Shown here: one piece after another, positions 1 through 12,595 of the stretch
How positions within the stretch are numbered: the stretch's first letter is position 1
Layout: the number at the start of each line of letters is the position of its first letter
Source of the DNA: Haberlea rhodopensis
Lineage: Eukaryota; Streptophyta; Magnoliopsida; Lamiales; Gesneriaceae
Assembly: GCA_907163345.1 (NCBI GenBank)
Contig: CAJQUN010000055.1
Coordinates: 2,604,001 to 2,668,000, forward strand
DNA: 64,000 bases
Direction of reading: 5' to 3'
Made by a program: the position numbers and the translations under genes
Notes under the pieces: model-generated
Databases searched by the model: none
What the model was told of the DNA's origin: nothing
Seen by the model: only the letters and a program-made list of their open reading frames with translations

Positions 1-105
1 AATTATTAAATCGAATCGTTATATTTGGTTTTGGTTCAAGTTTTGAAATCGAAATTGAGAAATAATTATAATTTCGATATTTAAGATCAGAAATTCTCCA
101 TTTCA

Positions 106-143
<38 letters not shown>
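106..143. repeat. ATT microsatellite
   Basis: About thirteen ATT repeats. An apparent 94-residue minus-strand reading frame across it is mostly poly-isoleucine from this repeat and is not a gene. Confidence 0.9.
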
Positions 144-145
<2 letters not shown>

Positions 146-1988
146 TTTTATATGGAGAATGGAGATTTTGTAAATATTTTTGGGCCACTGCCCGAACTCG
201 AATATGAGATGTCCTAAATGGGGACATGAACCACAACATCCGGCTGAGGCAGGAGGCTCTTCCATTTAAATTATTGTTTGAAGTTGTGTCTATACTAGGG
301 CAAGGACAGTTGTTACATCCATAATAAATTATACAAAATATTATAAACATTTTAATGTTTTGTATATACAAATATAAAATCTCATCAACCTTTATTTTTT
401 TTGGGTTTTTTATTTCTCAAAGAACACATGACATCATTAGTTCAACCTCAATCAAACATAAATACGTTAACAAATAAAACAAATTTTACTTAAAAAAAAT
501 ACAAAAATATTCAGTTAATTAAATGAAAATGAGAAAGTATTTAAAAATATATTAATTTTACATTAATGTTTCCATATACAAAAAAATCGCACACATACAC
601 AAAAAATAGGAAATGAGTTTATGAAGCGAATTCACAAGGTGAAATGGTATTTGTGATTATCTTTTTGGTGAATATTTATTATTTAAGTAGAGTAATATAT
701 AAATTAATAATTATTATATTAAATTTAAACTGATATTCATATTCATATTGATAATAATAATAATAATAATAAAGTATAATTTTTATTTAGGAAAAAAATA
801 AAATGACATAATGATTTTATTATATATAATATTTGTTTCCAAAATAAAGTAATAATAATTCACACATGAAAATAATGGGGGAGTGATGTGAGGGGTCAAG
901 GTTTCAATAAGGTGTAACAATAAGTGACAGGTATGATATTGGCGTTGAGATTCTGGGGTTTTGACACGTGTAAATGCTACAGTCTGACTTTGTCATCTTA
1001 TAAGACATAAGTGAGCTATTGGCAACTTCTGGGGTTTTGACACGTGTAAATGCTTAGCTGTCATCTTCTTCAAAGAGAGTTTTGTTTTTTGCCATTGTCT
1101 AGAAACTTATAAAATCAAGTCTTAGCCGCCATAGCTCGTTTTAGACGGTGTACTTCTAATTTTTTTAAATCGTATAACAGTCCAAATGCCATGTTTCGAT
1201 TGATATACTAGAAGAGACAATCATCGCTTCCCAATACTAATTCTTCTTGTTACCTGAATTTATGAAGGGATGATTTATCACATTTTTTTCGAAACAAATT
1301 TCACTCAAAATAAGAATTTGATCCTCTCGTACACGAAAAAAAGTCAGATAGGTGTCGTAAAATGAATCAATTCACCATTTCACCACTTCAATTTATTGAT
1401 TTCGAAAATCACGTCATTAGTTATTTGTAATAATGAGCTTATCACATCCCCGCTTCCTGACCTTATCATATGGCTGCTTCCTTATTTTTGGAATACTAGT
1501 TTTACCTTATTTTTTGCGAGGAGATTAGGCTAAAAGTACCTCACGCCAACTCATGCTCACATCAATCTTCCTTCTGTAAATCAATAAACCTTCCCATAGC
1601 AGAAACCATAAGGTGTGGGACACCTCAAACTTTGATTCTGACACAATAATGATTATGTCTTCAAGTGTGTACCACGAGTGAGAGTTTGGTGTTTTTAGGT
1701 CAATTTGGGATTATGTACTTAATTATAATTAAGATCATGTAATTAGAGGTCAATCACGTTTAGCACAGGTCAGGAGCTTATTAGCTCAGACCTCTATCTC
1801 GGCCTTCCCAAACTCGGTCTAGCTTACATGGTCCAATCTTTATCCGGTGAAAGACTTCTCAAAGCTTCTCTCTATTATTTGCTTTCTCAATAATCTCCTT
1901 CCTTCATCACGTACATGTTTTTGTTTTCCTAAAATATATTAAATTCATATTTCAATTAAAAAAATTTGAATTTTTTTCCTACTTTAAT
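144..1988. other. Intergenic, no gene recognised
   Basis: AT-rich DNA with no supported coding region. At about 180-270 the minus strand has a tRNA-B-box-like string (GAGTTCGGGCAG), which may be a decayed SINE. Positions 1245-1450 share phrases with 28340-29090 (for example CCTGAATTTATGAAGGGATG and ATCAATTCACCATT), so this is part of a dispersed repeat of unknown class. Confidence 0.5.
951..1058 (+). repeat. 76-bp-period duplication carrying G-box motifs
   Basis: A segment of about 27 bp beginning TTCTGGGGTTTTGACACGTG occurs at 951 and again at 1027, 76 bp apart. Each copy contains the palindromic G-box CACGTG (965-970 and 1041-1046). CACGTG is a classic binding site for plant bZIP and bHLH factors. 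No recognisable gene lies just downstream, so a regulatory role is only possible. Confidence 0.6.
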
Positions 1989-2542
1989 ATAGAGATGTTC
2001 ACAGGTTCGGTTAACCGATCGAACCGAAAAATTTCGGTTCGGTTTTCGAGTTTTAAAAAAAATCGATTTTTCGTTTACAGAGTCCGGTTAACCGAGCCGA
2101 AAAATGAATTTTTTTGAAAAAAAATTAAATTTTTTTTTGAAATATATATGTTTATGGTTTAAAATATTTTTTTAATGGTTTCGCTCCTGATTGTATTAAT
2201 AAGAACTCGTAAATTAACAATATATTTCAAGTATAATATAATTTATTTTGTTGTCTCATTTAAACTCGATTTTTGTATTAAAAAGCTTCAAAATAAAAAA
2301 TTAAAATTAAAAGGTCAAAGGTCCAGAATTCATTTGAATCCAATGTATGAAGTATTATTATTTGTATTTATGCTGAATTTCCATCAATTAATCATACAAT
2401 TAAAACAAAATTGAAAAATTCAAAAAAAATACGGTTCGAACCGAAACTGAACCGAACAATTTCGGTTCGGTTTTCGGTTTTGAAATTTCAAAACCAAAAT
2501 TTCGGTTCGATTCGATTAAAACCGAACCGAATGAATACCCTT
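1989..2542. mobile_element. hAT-like MITE with perfect 8-bp TSD
   Basis: A 554-bp non-coding element flanked by the direct repeat ACTTTAAT (1981-1988 and 2543-2550). Its ends are rich in CGGTTCGGTT on one side and AACCGAACCG on the other, forming imperfect terminal inverted repeats, with a very AT-rich core. An 8-bp TSD is typical of the hAT superfamily. Short reading frames inside are incidental. Base-level boundaries could shift by one. Confidence 0.75.
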
Positions 2543-2550
2543 ACTTTAAT

Positions 2551-3370
2551 GGTGTCGAGGTATAGTATGATACATATGGCTCTTGTGATCTTAGTACATT
2601 TTGGCCACATAATTATCCTTCGATCATATCCTTCGTAGGAGTTTCGCTTTTGGAAATCATACTTTCGTTAAGCACATGTTGTCTTTCACTTGTTTAATCG
2701 TACCTAGTGGCTTTTGGTCGAATCTATCTGCATTTATTGTTCATCTAATATAATTGTTGTTGATGTAAAAAAAAAACTGGAGATCCTCATCAAATAAGGT
2801 ATTTTTTTAAAATAAAAACAAACAAACACTATAGAATAGCAAATGCAACATATAACTTTTTTTGTATGATTGTGTACAAAAAAATTGATTACAATAAGAC
2901 CTCTCCATCTATAAGATAAAGAATATATTGTAGAAATCAACTTTTTTTAAAAAAAAAAAAAAAAAAAAGTATCCCATGGTAATTGAGTGTTTTGATCTTG
3001 GCGCGGCATTTGCAACATAAAAGTTCGTTAGGCCTAGGATCTTTGTTGTGTTTGGGTGTACTGGTTGCACTGAAGAATTTTCTTTCATTGTGTTTGATGT
3101 CATTGCGTATTAAGTACAATGTGGGGTCCTTTCACATTGTAAAAGAAATTAAAAGTTTTTGCTAGCATAATACAATTTTTTATGTTAGATATAGTAATCT
3201 AAATTTGATTTGAATATGTGAGATCCATTTTTTATATAAATCCACATATTTAAACTAAATTTAGACCCTTGAATGTAAGTATGATAGTAGTATTTTTAAT
3301 GCTAATATCTCATTACCAATATAAATAAATTAAAAATTAAATCCCACCAATCAAAATTTGGATTATTATT
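2551..3370. other. Intergenic, nothing recognised
   Basis: AT-rich, with homopolymer runs (for example a long A run near 2950-2967) and no convincing coding sequence, RNA gene or element ends. Confidence 0.5.
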
Positions 3371-3466
3371 GCCACCTGCCCTTGCCCAAGTGGGCAGTGT
3401 CCTCAGCGGAGGATTAGGTTTCGAAGATCTCGAGTTCTAAACCCCACCCATGTAAAAAAAGAATTG
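3371..3466 (+). mobile_element. Possible tRNA-derived SINE
   Basis: A short segment with a tRNA-like 3' half (CTCGAGTTCTAAACCCC, a degenerate B box) ends in an A-rich tail and is flanked by ATTATTATTG on both sides. The flank is low-complexity, so the TSD is weak evidence. It could be a chance tRNA-like string. Confidence 0.4.
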
Positions 3467-3910
3467 AATTATTATTGTTATTATTATTATTATACATTTC
3501 ACGCATATTGAGCTTCTACATATTGATATTTTTTTTACATAATAGATATCTTTTATAGTTGTAAAAAATATTTAAATTATATATATTTAAAAACTTAAAT
3601 TTATTCTTATTTGTTATACTTGCAAAATAAGTTCAATTTATTCTTATGCTTAATCTTTTTATTTTTGTCAATATTTTTTGAATACGCTCTAAAAATAACT
3701 CGTTGATAATGAAATTCACGAAGTACCTAAAAACTTAACTGGATGATGGTGGATAAGTGAATGGATGATCCGTATCACAATCAAATAATTAAAGTACTAT
3801 GCAAATTTATTTATTTTTTTGCTCCCAACAACGTTTTTCTCAAGTTGTTCAACCTAAATCCTGACTACAAATCCTTAAAGATAGGATCGAACAACCGTTT
3901 TTCTCTGAGT

Positions 3911-3985
3911 TAGGTTGCTTAACGGGTTAATCCCGATCCGGGTACCGATCCGGATCAGTTTTAACTGTCCATTACCGGTCTAATA
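3911..3985. mobile_element. Left arm of a MITE split by a copia insertion
   Basis: The arm begins TAGGTTGCTTAACGGG and is rich in GATCCGG. The matching right arm (7106-7148) ends in CCCCGTAACAGCCA. Together they form an imperfect inverted repeat like the ends of the MITE at 59765-60119. The copia element 3986-7105 lies exactly between the arms. I could not find a clear TSD for this MITE. Confidence 0.5.
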
Positions 3986-5148
3986 TGTTAGGAAAATATT
4001 TCTAAATGTTGGTGATAACAGACGTCTACTACTTGAAACATATACTGCATCGAAGAAGTCTACCGACGAGAAGTCTATCGATTGACTCTACAAAGGTCTA
4101 CTGAAAGATAGAGTCTATCGGGTGCCAAAGGTTAATGTAATCATCTACCGGACGCATAAAATAGAAGCCTACTGGATCAGAGTATCATATCTCACTTCAG
4201 TGGCGTATTCACATGGAAGATGCCAGCAGACATTACAAGACATCAGTTGATTTTACTCCAGCAGAGTAAAACACTAAGGAGAAGTCAGCAGACATAGAAA
4301 TGCAACTGGACAAAACTCGAACATATTCACTATGACAATAGTACCATAGAATGTCGCAGTGTCATATCAAGCGCCACCAATTTCGTCAGAATAAATTAGT
4401 CGTTGGTGAACGGATTTGGGAAAAGACAAAAGAGATTTGGATGAAAATCAGGAAGTTGATTTTGCGCGGTTCCTTCAATTTGAAGAATAATGGCCGTTAG
4501 ATTTTCGAGTCTATAAATACGTCGAAGAGCAGATTGAAGAAAGCTGTCAACACTCAGAATCTTGAATCTACGTCATTCGCAAACAAGTAAGTCGTGCAAA
4601 AAACTTACTGAAATATTCTGAAGTGTTGCTGAGCAGTATCTAAGCCTTATTGAGATCAAGAAGATCTAAGCAGTTCTAATCTACTGCTTAAGAACACTCA
4701 AGGATAAACAGAGTTTTATATCTTGTGAGAGTGTTGTGAAAAATCACTTTGTAATATTTGTGATTATTGTGTTGCTAGGAGTTTAGGCAAATCTGTGTGG
4801 GTGTCCTAAGTGGGTTGCATACAGAAAAGTGTAAACCAAAGTCTTCTAGTGTAACATTCCTGCAGAGGAAGCATGAGAGACGTAAAAATGTTTGTGCTTC
4901 GAACTTCATGAAACAATTCTCGTGTCATTTAATTTCTGCACTTTATCTTACTACCACTTTACTTTAGCCTATCAGTTCTTAACTCACAAGTCCAGTAGAT
5001 ACATTCGATATTATCTTTTAGTTGTCTACTGCCTTGTATTCAATTGAGATCTTACTGCAGTAATTCACAGTCTGTTGTATTTTAAGAATCGAGAAATTGA
5101 GCATAGTGTTAATCAACCTCCCTTCTAAACAATACTCCGATCCTAACA
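3986..5148 (+). repeat. 5' LTR of the gag-only copia element
   Basis: 1163 bp, TG...CA with short inverted ends TGTTAGGA/TCCTAACA. Positions from about 4605 onward repeat at 6564-7105. The first half contains several GTCTACCG/GTCTATCG variants, a motif also abundant in the LTRs of the element at 14170-17965. Confidence 0.8.
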
Positions 5149-5194
5149 AGTAGTATCAGAGCAGATCTTTTCAATTGTGATAGTACCAGAACTG

Positions 5195-6490
5195 ATGGCC
5201 TCATTCATCAATGTTCCAATGTTCTTGAACGATGAATATGATGACCGAAGAATTCGGATGCAAGCACATCTAAGTGCTCAGGATGATGATATGTGTTATG
5301 TCATCACTGACGGACCAATGACGATCATGAAAATCAACATACCCGTGGCTATCTCTAGTGGTGAACCTCAGATGGTTGAAAAGGAGAGAGCATCTTAGAC
5401 AAATGATGAAAAGAAAAAGACGAACTTGGATAACATGGCTAAAGACATCTTATACAAAATATTGGACAAAAACATGTTAAACAAAATCAAGATGTGTCCT
5501 ACCGCAAAGGATATTTGGGAAAAGATCGCAGCAATTGTGTGAAGGAAATGATCAAGATAAAGTAAACAAACTTACTGATGCTCTACAAAAATTCGAGAAC
5601 ATTAATATGATGTCTGGAGAGACTCTCAACGAATATGATGAAAGAGTGAAATGAATTATCAAAGAACTCAACGGCTTGGGTAAAGAACTCTCAAACAGAG
5701 AAGTTACCCTAAAGATGATGAGAGGTCTCCCAAGAGAATTGGACGTGAAGACCATAGCCATGAGAGAATACAAAGATTTAAACAAGATTGATCTTGACGA
5801 TCTATTTGCTGATTTAAAGGCGTATGTGTTTGAATTAGGCATTTGAGTTGACGATGAACCAAGTGCCAGTCAACCAACAAAGGCCCTTGCTGCATCAGAG
5901 TCCCTGTCCACTGGAACAGAGATGACTCCTGAACAAATGTGTACTGATGCAATGGCGATGTTTGTCAAAAAAATTGGCAAATTCATGAAGAAGAGCCAAA
6001 AGACGTATCAGTCTAATCCAAGGAAGCAGAACTTCAAAGATAGATCAGAAGAAGATGATCGTGTCCGCTTTAACTGTCACAAACGGGACACCTTCATCGC
6101 TGATTATACCAAACCAAAGAATGATGATCAAAAGAGGACTTCCAAGGGCTACAAGAAATCTAAGGAGAAAAGAAGATCAGCCAGGAGAGGAGAGATAAAA
6201 ATAAAAAAGTTCTTGTTGCTGAGGAGAACAAGGGTAAGTGGGCTTTTTCAAACTCAGAGTTAGAAGAATCATCAAGCTCCTCAAGCGAAAGTGAATATGA
6301 AGTAGTTCATTGTATCATGACAAATGATGACATTGAGGTAACTGATTCTAACCTTTCTGAACATATTGAACTCACCACTGCATTGCAGGATATGATAAAT
6401 GAGTATCAAAAATTTTATGAGTCATTGAGAACTACAAGATTGAACATACAAGCTCATTCGAACAGCAGGACATCAAACTTGATGTGAACA
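5195..6490 (+). pseudogene. Degraded copia gag polyprotein
   Basis: Successive frames encode a copia Gag-type product. The N-terminal part has IRMQAHLSAQDDDM and CYVITDGPM. A middle part with the GETLNEYDE and LFADLKAY motifs follows in another frame. A zinc-knuckle remnant (FNCHKRDTFIADYTKPK) lacks two of the expected Cys and His residues. In-frame stops and frameshifts (for example near 5398, 5530 and 5845) show it is dead. The first in-frame ATG is at 5195. In an intact element Gag coats the RNA genome in a cytoplasmic particle. Confidence 0.75.
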
Positions 6491-6563
6491 ATCAAGGGAG
6501 CTGGAATGCTTAATGGCAAAAGTAAGTCTACTTGAAAATGAAAAGGACAAAGTTAATGCGTAC

Positions 6564-7105
6564 TTACTGAAATATTTTGAAGTTTTGATGAGCATTATCT
6601 AAGCCTTATTGTGATCAAGAATATCTAAACGTTCTAGTCTACTGCTCAAGAAACACTCAAGGATAAACAGAATTTTTATATCTCGTCAGAGTGTTGTGTA
6701 AAAACTATTTGTAATATTTTTTTATTATTGTGTTGCTAGGAGTTAATACAAATCTATGTGGGTGCCTAAGTATGTTGTATACTGAAAAGTGTAAACCAAA
6801 TTCTTATAGTGTATTCTTCCTGCAAAGGAAGAATGGGAGACGTAGAAGCGTTTATGCTTCGAACTTCCAGAAACAATTCATGTGTCATTTACTTTTTGCA
6901 CTTTATCTTACTGTCTCTTTACTTTAGCCAATCAGTTCTTAACTCACAAGTCCAGTAGATATCTTCCGCACTATCTTTTAGTTGTCTAATGCCTTGTAAT
7001 TAATTGAGATCTTACTGCAGTACTTCACAGTTTGCTGTATCTTAAGAATCGAGAAATTGAGGCTATTGTTTATTCAACCCATTCTAAATTACTCCGATCC
7101 TAACA
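6564..7105 (+). repeat. Truncated 3' LTR of the copia element
   Basis: Repeats the last half of the 5' LTR (from CTTACTGAAATATT) and ends in the same GATCCTAACA. The first 620 bp or so are missing, consistent with an internal deletion that ran from gag into the LTR. Confidence 0.75.
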
Positions 7106-7148
7106 TAATCAGGCCGGAAACAGGTCCAATCCGTCCCCGTAACAGCCA
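7106..7148. mobile_element. Right arm of the MITE split by copia
   Basis: GGCCGGAAACAGG then CCCCGTAACAGCCA, the inverted partner of the arm at 3911-3985. Confidence 0.45.
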
Positions 7149-7379
7149 ACATCAAAACAAAAACCTCTTCTTTCAAGGCTAGACCAACGAGCTGCTTAAC
7201 ATTAATTAGTGACTTGTCCAAATCCAAAGACCAACTAAACGTGCTCACCATAATATTATTACATGGATCGAGGTGGTTAGCATTGGGATCATAACCCAAT
7301 GAGCTTGGAAATATAAATAATGAGCTTGGAAATATAAATAAAGGATGAATTTGGAAATAATCCCTTTTAAAAAGTAAAT

Positions 7380-7428
<49 letters not shown>

Positions 7429-9335
7429 TTGGTAAGACAATTTATTCATCAAAAATAAATCATTATATATATATATTTGTAAGACAATTTATTCATCAAG
7501 TACAAAAAGTACATGAAAAAATGAAATCACGAAATACATTACCCGGACCTAATACATTGGTACCAAAGTAAATCATAATATAATGATTAAATGATTTAAG
7601 TATTATAATTTTTTAGTGACAATTGATGTCACACTCTTTGATATGGGTCTTATACTTAAGGCCGAAATATTACAGCCATACAAAAGTCTAAAGGTTGCAT
7701 TAATCCCATTATATTATTTATTTAAATATATAAAAAAGATATTCGAATATTATTTCGAATCTCGAGTCTCTATTTTAAATGTGAAATCCGATATAATATA
7801 TTCAATGCTTTCGCATACAAAATATATTTCTTATCTAGGGACCTAACTTTAGTTTGAGTAAACAACGTATTAGCCCGATAGAAATTTTTTAAAGTAATAT
7901 AAATTTTATTTATAAGATTCTTTATTTGTAGAAAAAAAAACAATTTTTTTTTTATATTTGCCCATGTATAAATATTCTTTAAGTGTTGACCCATCTCATT
8001 CTGAAATCATGGTTTCACACATTTTTTCCCAACTTTTTGTTGGAATACAATGTATCTCGAACTTGTATTCCATATAGAAGTGTAAAAAAAAAAAAAGCGC
8101 ATAAATCAACACACCCGTCCGCTCCATCCACATCCACTCACTCTTATCCGTCGGCTTTTAACATTTGAAAAAAGGAATTGTAGTTGAAAAATTGAGCAAC
8201 CCACATTTACGTGAGCAGATGTGGATTGTAGCATCTCCACCCGCCTACAACATAATCCACCCACATCTTTGTATATTAAAGATATCTTAATTATAAAATC
8301 CAATATTTTAGGGGTTTAAGTTACAAATACGTTCTTATCAAGTTATGAAGACCACTTTTGCATGCTGTTTCTTGTTTTTTTAATTAATAATTATAGCTTC
8401 AAGTCATGATAAGGTCAATGCTATCAATCCTATGTTGGAATGATTTGTTAGTTTTGATTAGTTTAGGGTACTCGAAATCAGGAAATAGTTACATTCACAA
8501 GCTTTATCCAAAACTGTGAGCATTAAATGTCATCTTCATCACAAAGCATATTACGAACGATTCTTGGCTACCCTATGCTGCATTATCCCAAATTTACTCT
8601 ATGTGAAATTAATATTTTTTAAATCTAATTAAATGATAAGTCTGGGTCATATATCAATCTGGTACCTAATACAATGATTTACCCAGATTTATCAACGTCC
8701 CACTTTTTTATGTGAAACCTAGTGCAAAGATAAATGTGGTCTACCCCATAGGGCACTGCCTCATGGGGGTAGCCAAGAAGTAATTATCTCATGGGTAACC
8801 AAGAAGCAACCCAAAATTAGTCTATGTGAAATTTAAAATTTTCAAATCTAATGAAAATTTTGAGTCTACTACTCAAGCAGTGAAGCCAAAAAAGTCATGT
8901 TAGAGGAAATAATTTTTTTTCCTCAAGTTTATACAAAAAAAATATTCTCAACTATTTAAAAATAATAATTAAAGCTTAAAGAACTGCCATTTTAGAATTT
9001 AAGGAACAATCAATCTTCTGCTGAGTGCTGGCCACCCTTGACTTCGATATTATAACCAGGGATGCAATCCACATGTGGGCAAAGTCATCGGTCATTTCCC
9101 TGTCAGAAAACTTTTAAAATGATATAATTTAATGATAATTTTTTTAAGATTTTAGTAAAAAAACAATTCAAAATAATAAAAATATTATATTTTAACCATT
9201 GAAAAATATTATTTAATTTTTTTGTCCACCATATTCTCAATTCTTGCTAAACCCTTACATCATGTCACATATGGACACGGGCGAATGTACTTGAAGGGAG
9301 GGGGTCAACAATCCCCACAAATTTTTTTGTCTCCC
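7149..9335. other. Intergenic, no gene recognised
   Basis: Contains a TA microsatellite (about 7384-7424) and a near-perfect hairpin at 8635-8693 (arms GATAAGTCTGGGT and ACCCAGATTTATC). Minus-strand residues near 7150-7300 (FSWSLDLDKSLINVKQL) read open for about 50 codons, but I do not recognise the product and the frame runs into the microsatellite. Nothing else is supported. Confidence 0.45.
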
Positions 9336-9521
9336 AAACAAAAATTCTAAATTCTCCTCTGCCCTGCGGTAAACATATCTGTGTTCTTAAGATTGTAGTC
9401 CATGATCTCTTATCCAGACAAAGAAGACAAACAAAAATTCTAAATTCGCCCCTGCCTTGCGGTACACATATCTGTGTTCTTAAGATTGTAGTCCATGATC
9501 CCTTATCCAGACAAAGAAGAC
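9336..9521. repeat. 93-bp tandem duplication
   Basis: Two near-identical units; the phrase TCTGTGTTCTTAAGATTGTA recurs at 9378 and 9471. Because 93 is divisible by three, a minus-strand frame across it encodes a repeated 31-residue block (SWTTILRTQIC). No homology to a known protein was recognised, so I treat it as a repeat and not a gene. Confidence 0.7.
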
Positions 9522-10391
9522 AAGTGTATGGATCACATAGACAAGAAGCAAATGCATGCACCCCATTAAACGAATCACGACTCACCAAATTAAGATACAA
9601 GAAAGAAAAGGCTATGGACTCTGCCTTGAAGCCAATCTAACTTCCCAATTTGACAAACAGATTTCCATGTGGTTCTTCAAAACCTATGAGCTGTAATTTC
9701 TTCTTTTCATCAGTTTCACATTATCAATTATACTTCTGAATAATATTTTGTCCACACTATACTTAACGTGTAGTGCTTCTATTCGATGTCCTGTTTTTTG
9801 AGGAGTATTTGTAATTAGTTTATAAGGGGATATAATGAACTTCTATAGTAACAGAGTAATTATAATAATGGAATGTACTTTTCACAACTCTGCTCATGTA
9901 GACTTAAGGTTCGGGGGTGATGAGAAATAATTGTACGCACCCGATTCATCATCTTTAAAATAAAATGAAAATAAACTAAAATATCAACCATTTTAGATCA
10001 ATAATCTTAACTTGGTTCATGTAGGTAGAACTCCACACCGAGTTCATATATGATACAAGCATTTTCCAGGGGTGATATAATGGATAATGATTACTGGAAC
10101 TAGACTATGACAAGTATTTGCCTGCTGTGGCAAATGGTTAAAAATTAAAAAAATTACCTAACTCATTTTGTAACTTGACCTATTTTAGGGTATGCTCTAT
10201 TAAGCAGTCAAAATTTAGTTTTAAAACGATAATTGTTTCTTTTCTTTCTTTTAATCCTAACTAAGAGTTGGCATATTAGTCATATGACTAAACGGAAAAA
10301 ATAATTTATTGTACTTAAATGATTAAATATTGATTAAAAATCCAAAACTTATGCAAAAAATAGTAATATAAATGATGAATATATATATTTT
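9522..10391. other. Upstream region of the homeobox gene
   Basis: AT-rich, with no coding sequence recognised. It probably includes part of the promoter of the gene starting at 10762, but no element could be assigned with confidence. Confidence 0.4.
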
Positions 10392-10500
10392 TTATATGGG
10401 GATGAGCAAATATTTTTCCGCATATATGCGAGATTCGATACCAAGTCACTTCCAAATGATAAAGAATTGTTTTACCAACTGACTAGGTCAGGAGCTCTAG
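10392..10500 (-). mobile_element. Possible tRNA-derived SINE in the promoter region
   Basis: Read on the minus strand, this resembles a tRNA gene in order: GTCAGTTGGTAAAAC (A-box side), then GGTATCGAATCTCGC (B-box side), then an A/T-rich tail. No convincing target duplication was found. It ends about 95 bp before the likely TATA box of the homeobox gene. A chance resemblance cannot be excluded. Confidence 0.4.
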
Positions 10501-10593
10501 ATAATAAATATTTAGTAAGATGTTTGATCCACTACATAGGTAGTGGCATTCTTGAAAATCCCGCAAAAACCAAGACTCATTTAAAAAATATAT

Positions 10594-10604
10594 CTTATAA
10601 ATAA
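10594..10604 (+). promoter_or_regulatory. Likely TATA box of the HD-Zip gene
   Basis: CTTATAAATAA lies about 160 bp before the ATG, giving a plausible 5' UTR of about 130 nt. Confidence 0.5.
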
Positions 10605-10761
10605 AGTCTACCATTCACTTATATCCATATTCCCAAGATAGCAAATTTCTTGCTTCCTATTGATTCCAAGTTGTAAGTTTAAGTCTTTGCAATAGTACTA
10701 TCTAAATTTCAATCCCTTACCAAACATACCTATCCACAATAACAAAACAAAGAAAATAAAT

Positions 10762-12559
10762 ATGAACCCTGAAACTGATGATCCAATGGCACTCATTTAT
10801 CAGTACTATCCATCTGAAATTTACGGCCAATTTGTACCTGAACAAGGTTAGTTTGCACTGTATGTACACTAAGTACTTATATCTCTAGAATTTTTTAAAA
10901 AATTACCCAGAAATGTCACATGCATGTAAAGTTTGAATTAAGTTGTGTTTATACAGATGTAGCAGCGCCAAATCCGAAACCGTTGCGGAGACAGAAGAAG
11001 AATAAAGGAGATGAGGGCGGTGGAGATGGGGTGATGAGGAAGAGGAAGTTGAGTGAAAAGCAAATGAATATGCTGGAGAAGTGTTTTGGGAGTGAGCATA
11101 AATTGGAGTCGGAGAGGAAGGATAGGCTGGCGGCGGATCTGGGGCTGGACCCTCGGCAGGTGGCGGTGTGGTTTCAGAACAGGCGTGCGAGGTGGAAGGG
11201 TAAGAAGCTGGAGGAGGAGTATTCCAGGCTCAAATCCGAGCATGACACTACCATCGTCGAAAAATGCAGCCTCGAGACTCAGGTACATTCTTTTCAATTG
11301 TTGGAGTTGATCCAGTCTAGTGCATCACATATGCTATTCATATAGCCAGTGGCGAAGCAGGATTTCAAAATACCTGGTTGGACCGCAGTACAAAACAAAT
11401 ACGATAAAATAGGGGCTAAAAAGTTCAAGATATACTCTTAAAAACACTAGCCTATAGGCGGGTTGGAGCCCACCCTAAGCTCATAGGCGGCTCCGCCCTA
11501 TATGGCACACAGAGTTGGATATATAATTTCATATTATTTAATATAGAGAAATATACATATATCGTATTGAGTGGTATATGCTATAGATGGGGTGTTTCTT
11601 TAGACCAAATTGTCGATTTGTTCGATATCATGAAACGAGTGAGTTCGATATGGCTGATATATTTTCTTGTTTATAAACTTAAATTTGTTACTTATTTGGG
11701 CTATTCTTATTGGCACTTCACAAAATATTGTGAATTTGTCAAGTGTAGTTGGATGATATTAGCTTAAAATAGAGAGAGAAAATAAGTGGAAATGAATGCA
11801 CTTAATTAGGTCGGTAACAGTGTTCTGAAAACCGATCCGAACTGGCCAGTTCAATCGGTTTAACCTGTAACCGGTGCTTGGTCTGGTCAGGTTGACCCTT
11901 CAAAACCACCCTTCTAAAAAACCAGTGAGAACTGGATTAAACCAGGTAAAAAATCGGTTCAATCAGTAGAACCGGTTGACTGGTTAAACCATTAGGTTCC
12001 TTCATTTTTCTTTCATTTTTTAAATTTTATTTTTTTTAAAATTATAAATCAAATTTTTATAATAAAATATATTATATATAATTTATTGTTATTGAAATGA
12101 TTATAAAAGAATATTTTATGTACGTTTTTTTATAAAAAAATCCATATAATTCAATAAATGTGTCTTGTATATTATATATAAACATGGTGTATATGTTTTA
12201 TAAAACTTAAAATATATATTAAATAATGCTGACGTCATCACCGGTAGAACCAATGGTTCAACTGATCGAATCTGTAACCAGTACATGCATCGATTTCATG
12301 TCCGATCCGGTTTTTAAAACACTGGTCGGTAAAGGGTCCATCTATATCCAAAAATAGAAGACAGGGAGTGGAAAATTGACCGTTAGATTCAAGGAAAATT
12401 GCAGTTTGTGCTATGGTATTGTTTTTTCAAAGCTCCCTAAATGTACTTTAAAGGTGGACAGCTCTGAGACAGGCTGCTCTATATGCCTTGGTGGAGCTGC
12501 ACATGCCACTCCCCTCACTACTCTTCTCTATACATAATTATAGCAATACATGCACGTGC

Positions 12560-12595
<36 letters not shown>

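Larger units (their letters stand above)
3986..7105 (+). mobile_element. Ty1-copia LTR retrotransposon, gag only
   Basis: The element runs from TGTTAGGA to TCCTAACA. Flanks are TAATA on the left and TAATC on the right, a 4-of-5 target duplication. The 5' LTR is followed at once by a TAGTATCAGAGCAG primer-binding site, typical of copia elements primed by initiator tRNA-Met. Only a broken gag region is present. Protease, integrase, reverse transcriptase and the first half of the 3' LTR are missing, so one internal deletion probably removed them. The copy cannot move by itself. Confidence 0.8.

Noticed and set aside
7084..7452. 122-codon minus-strand frame
   Set aside because: It combines copia LTR, MITE arm and a TA microsatellite (Ile-Tyr run). 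A short open middle part was not recognised as any protein.
9265..9600. 111-codon minus-strand frame with a repeated Cys-containing block
   Set aside because: The repeat comes from a 93-bp DNA duplication. No signal peptide, promoter or family resemblance supports a secreted cysteine-rich peptide gene.
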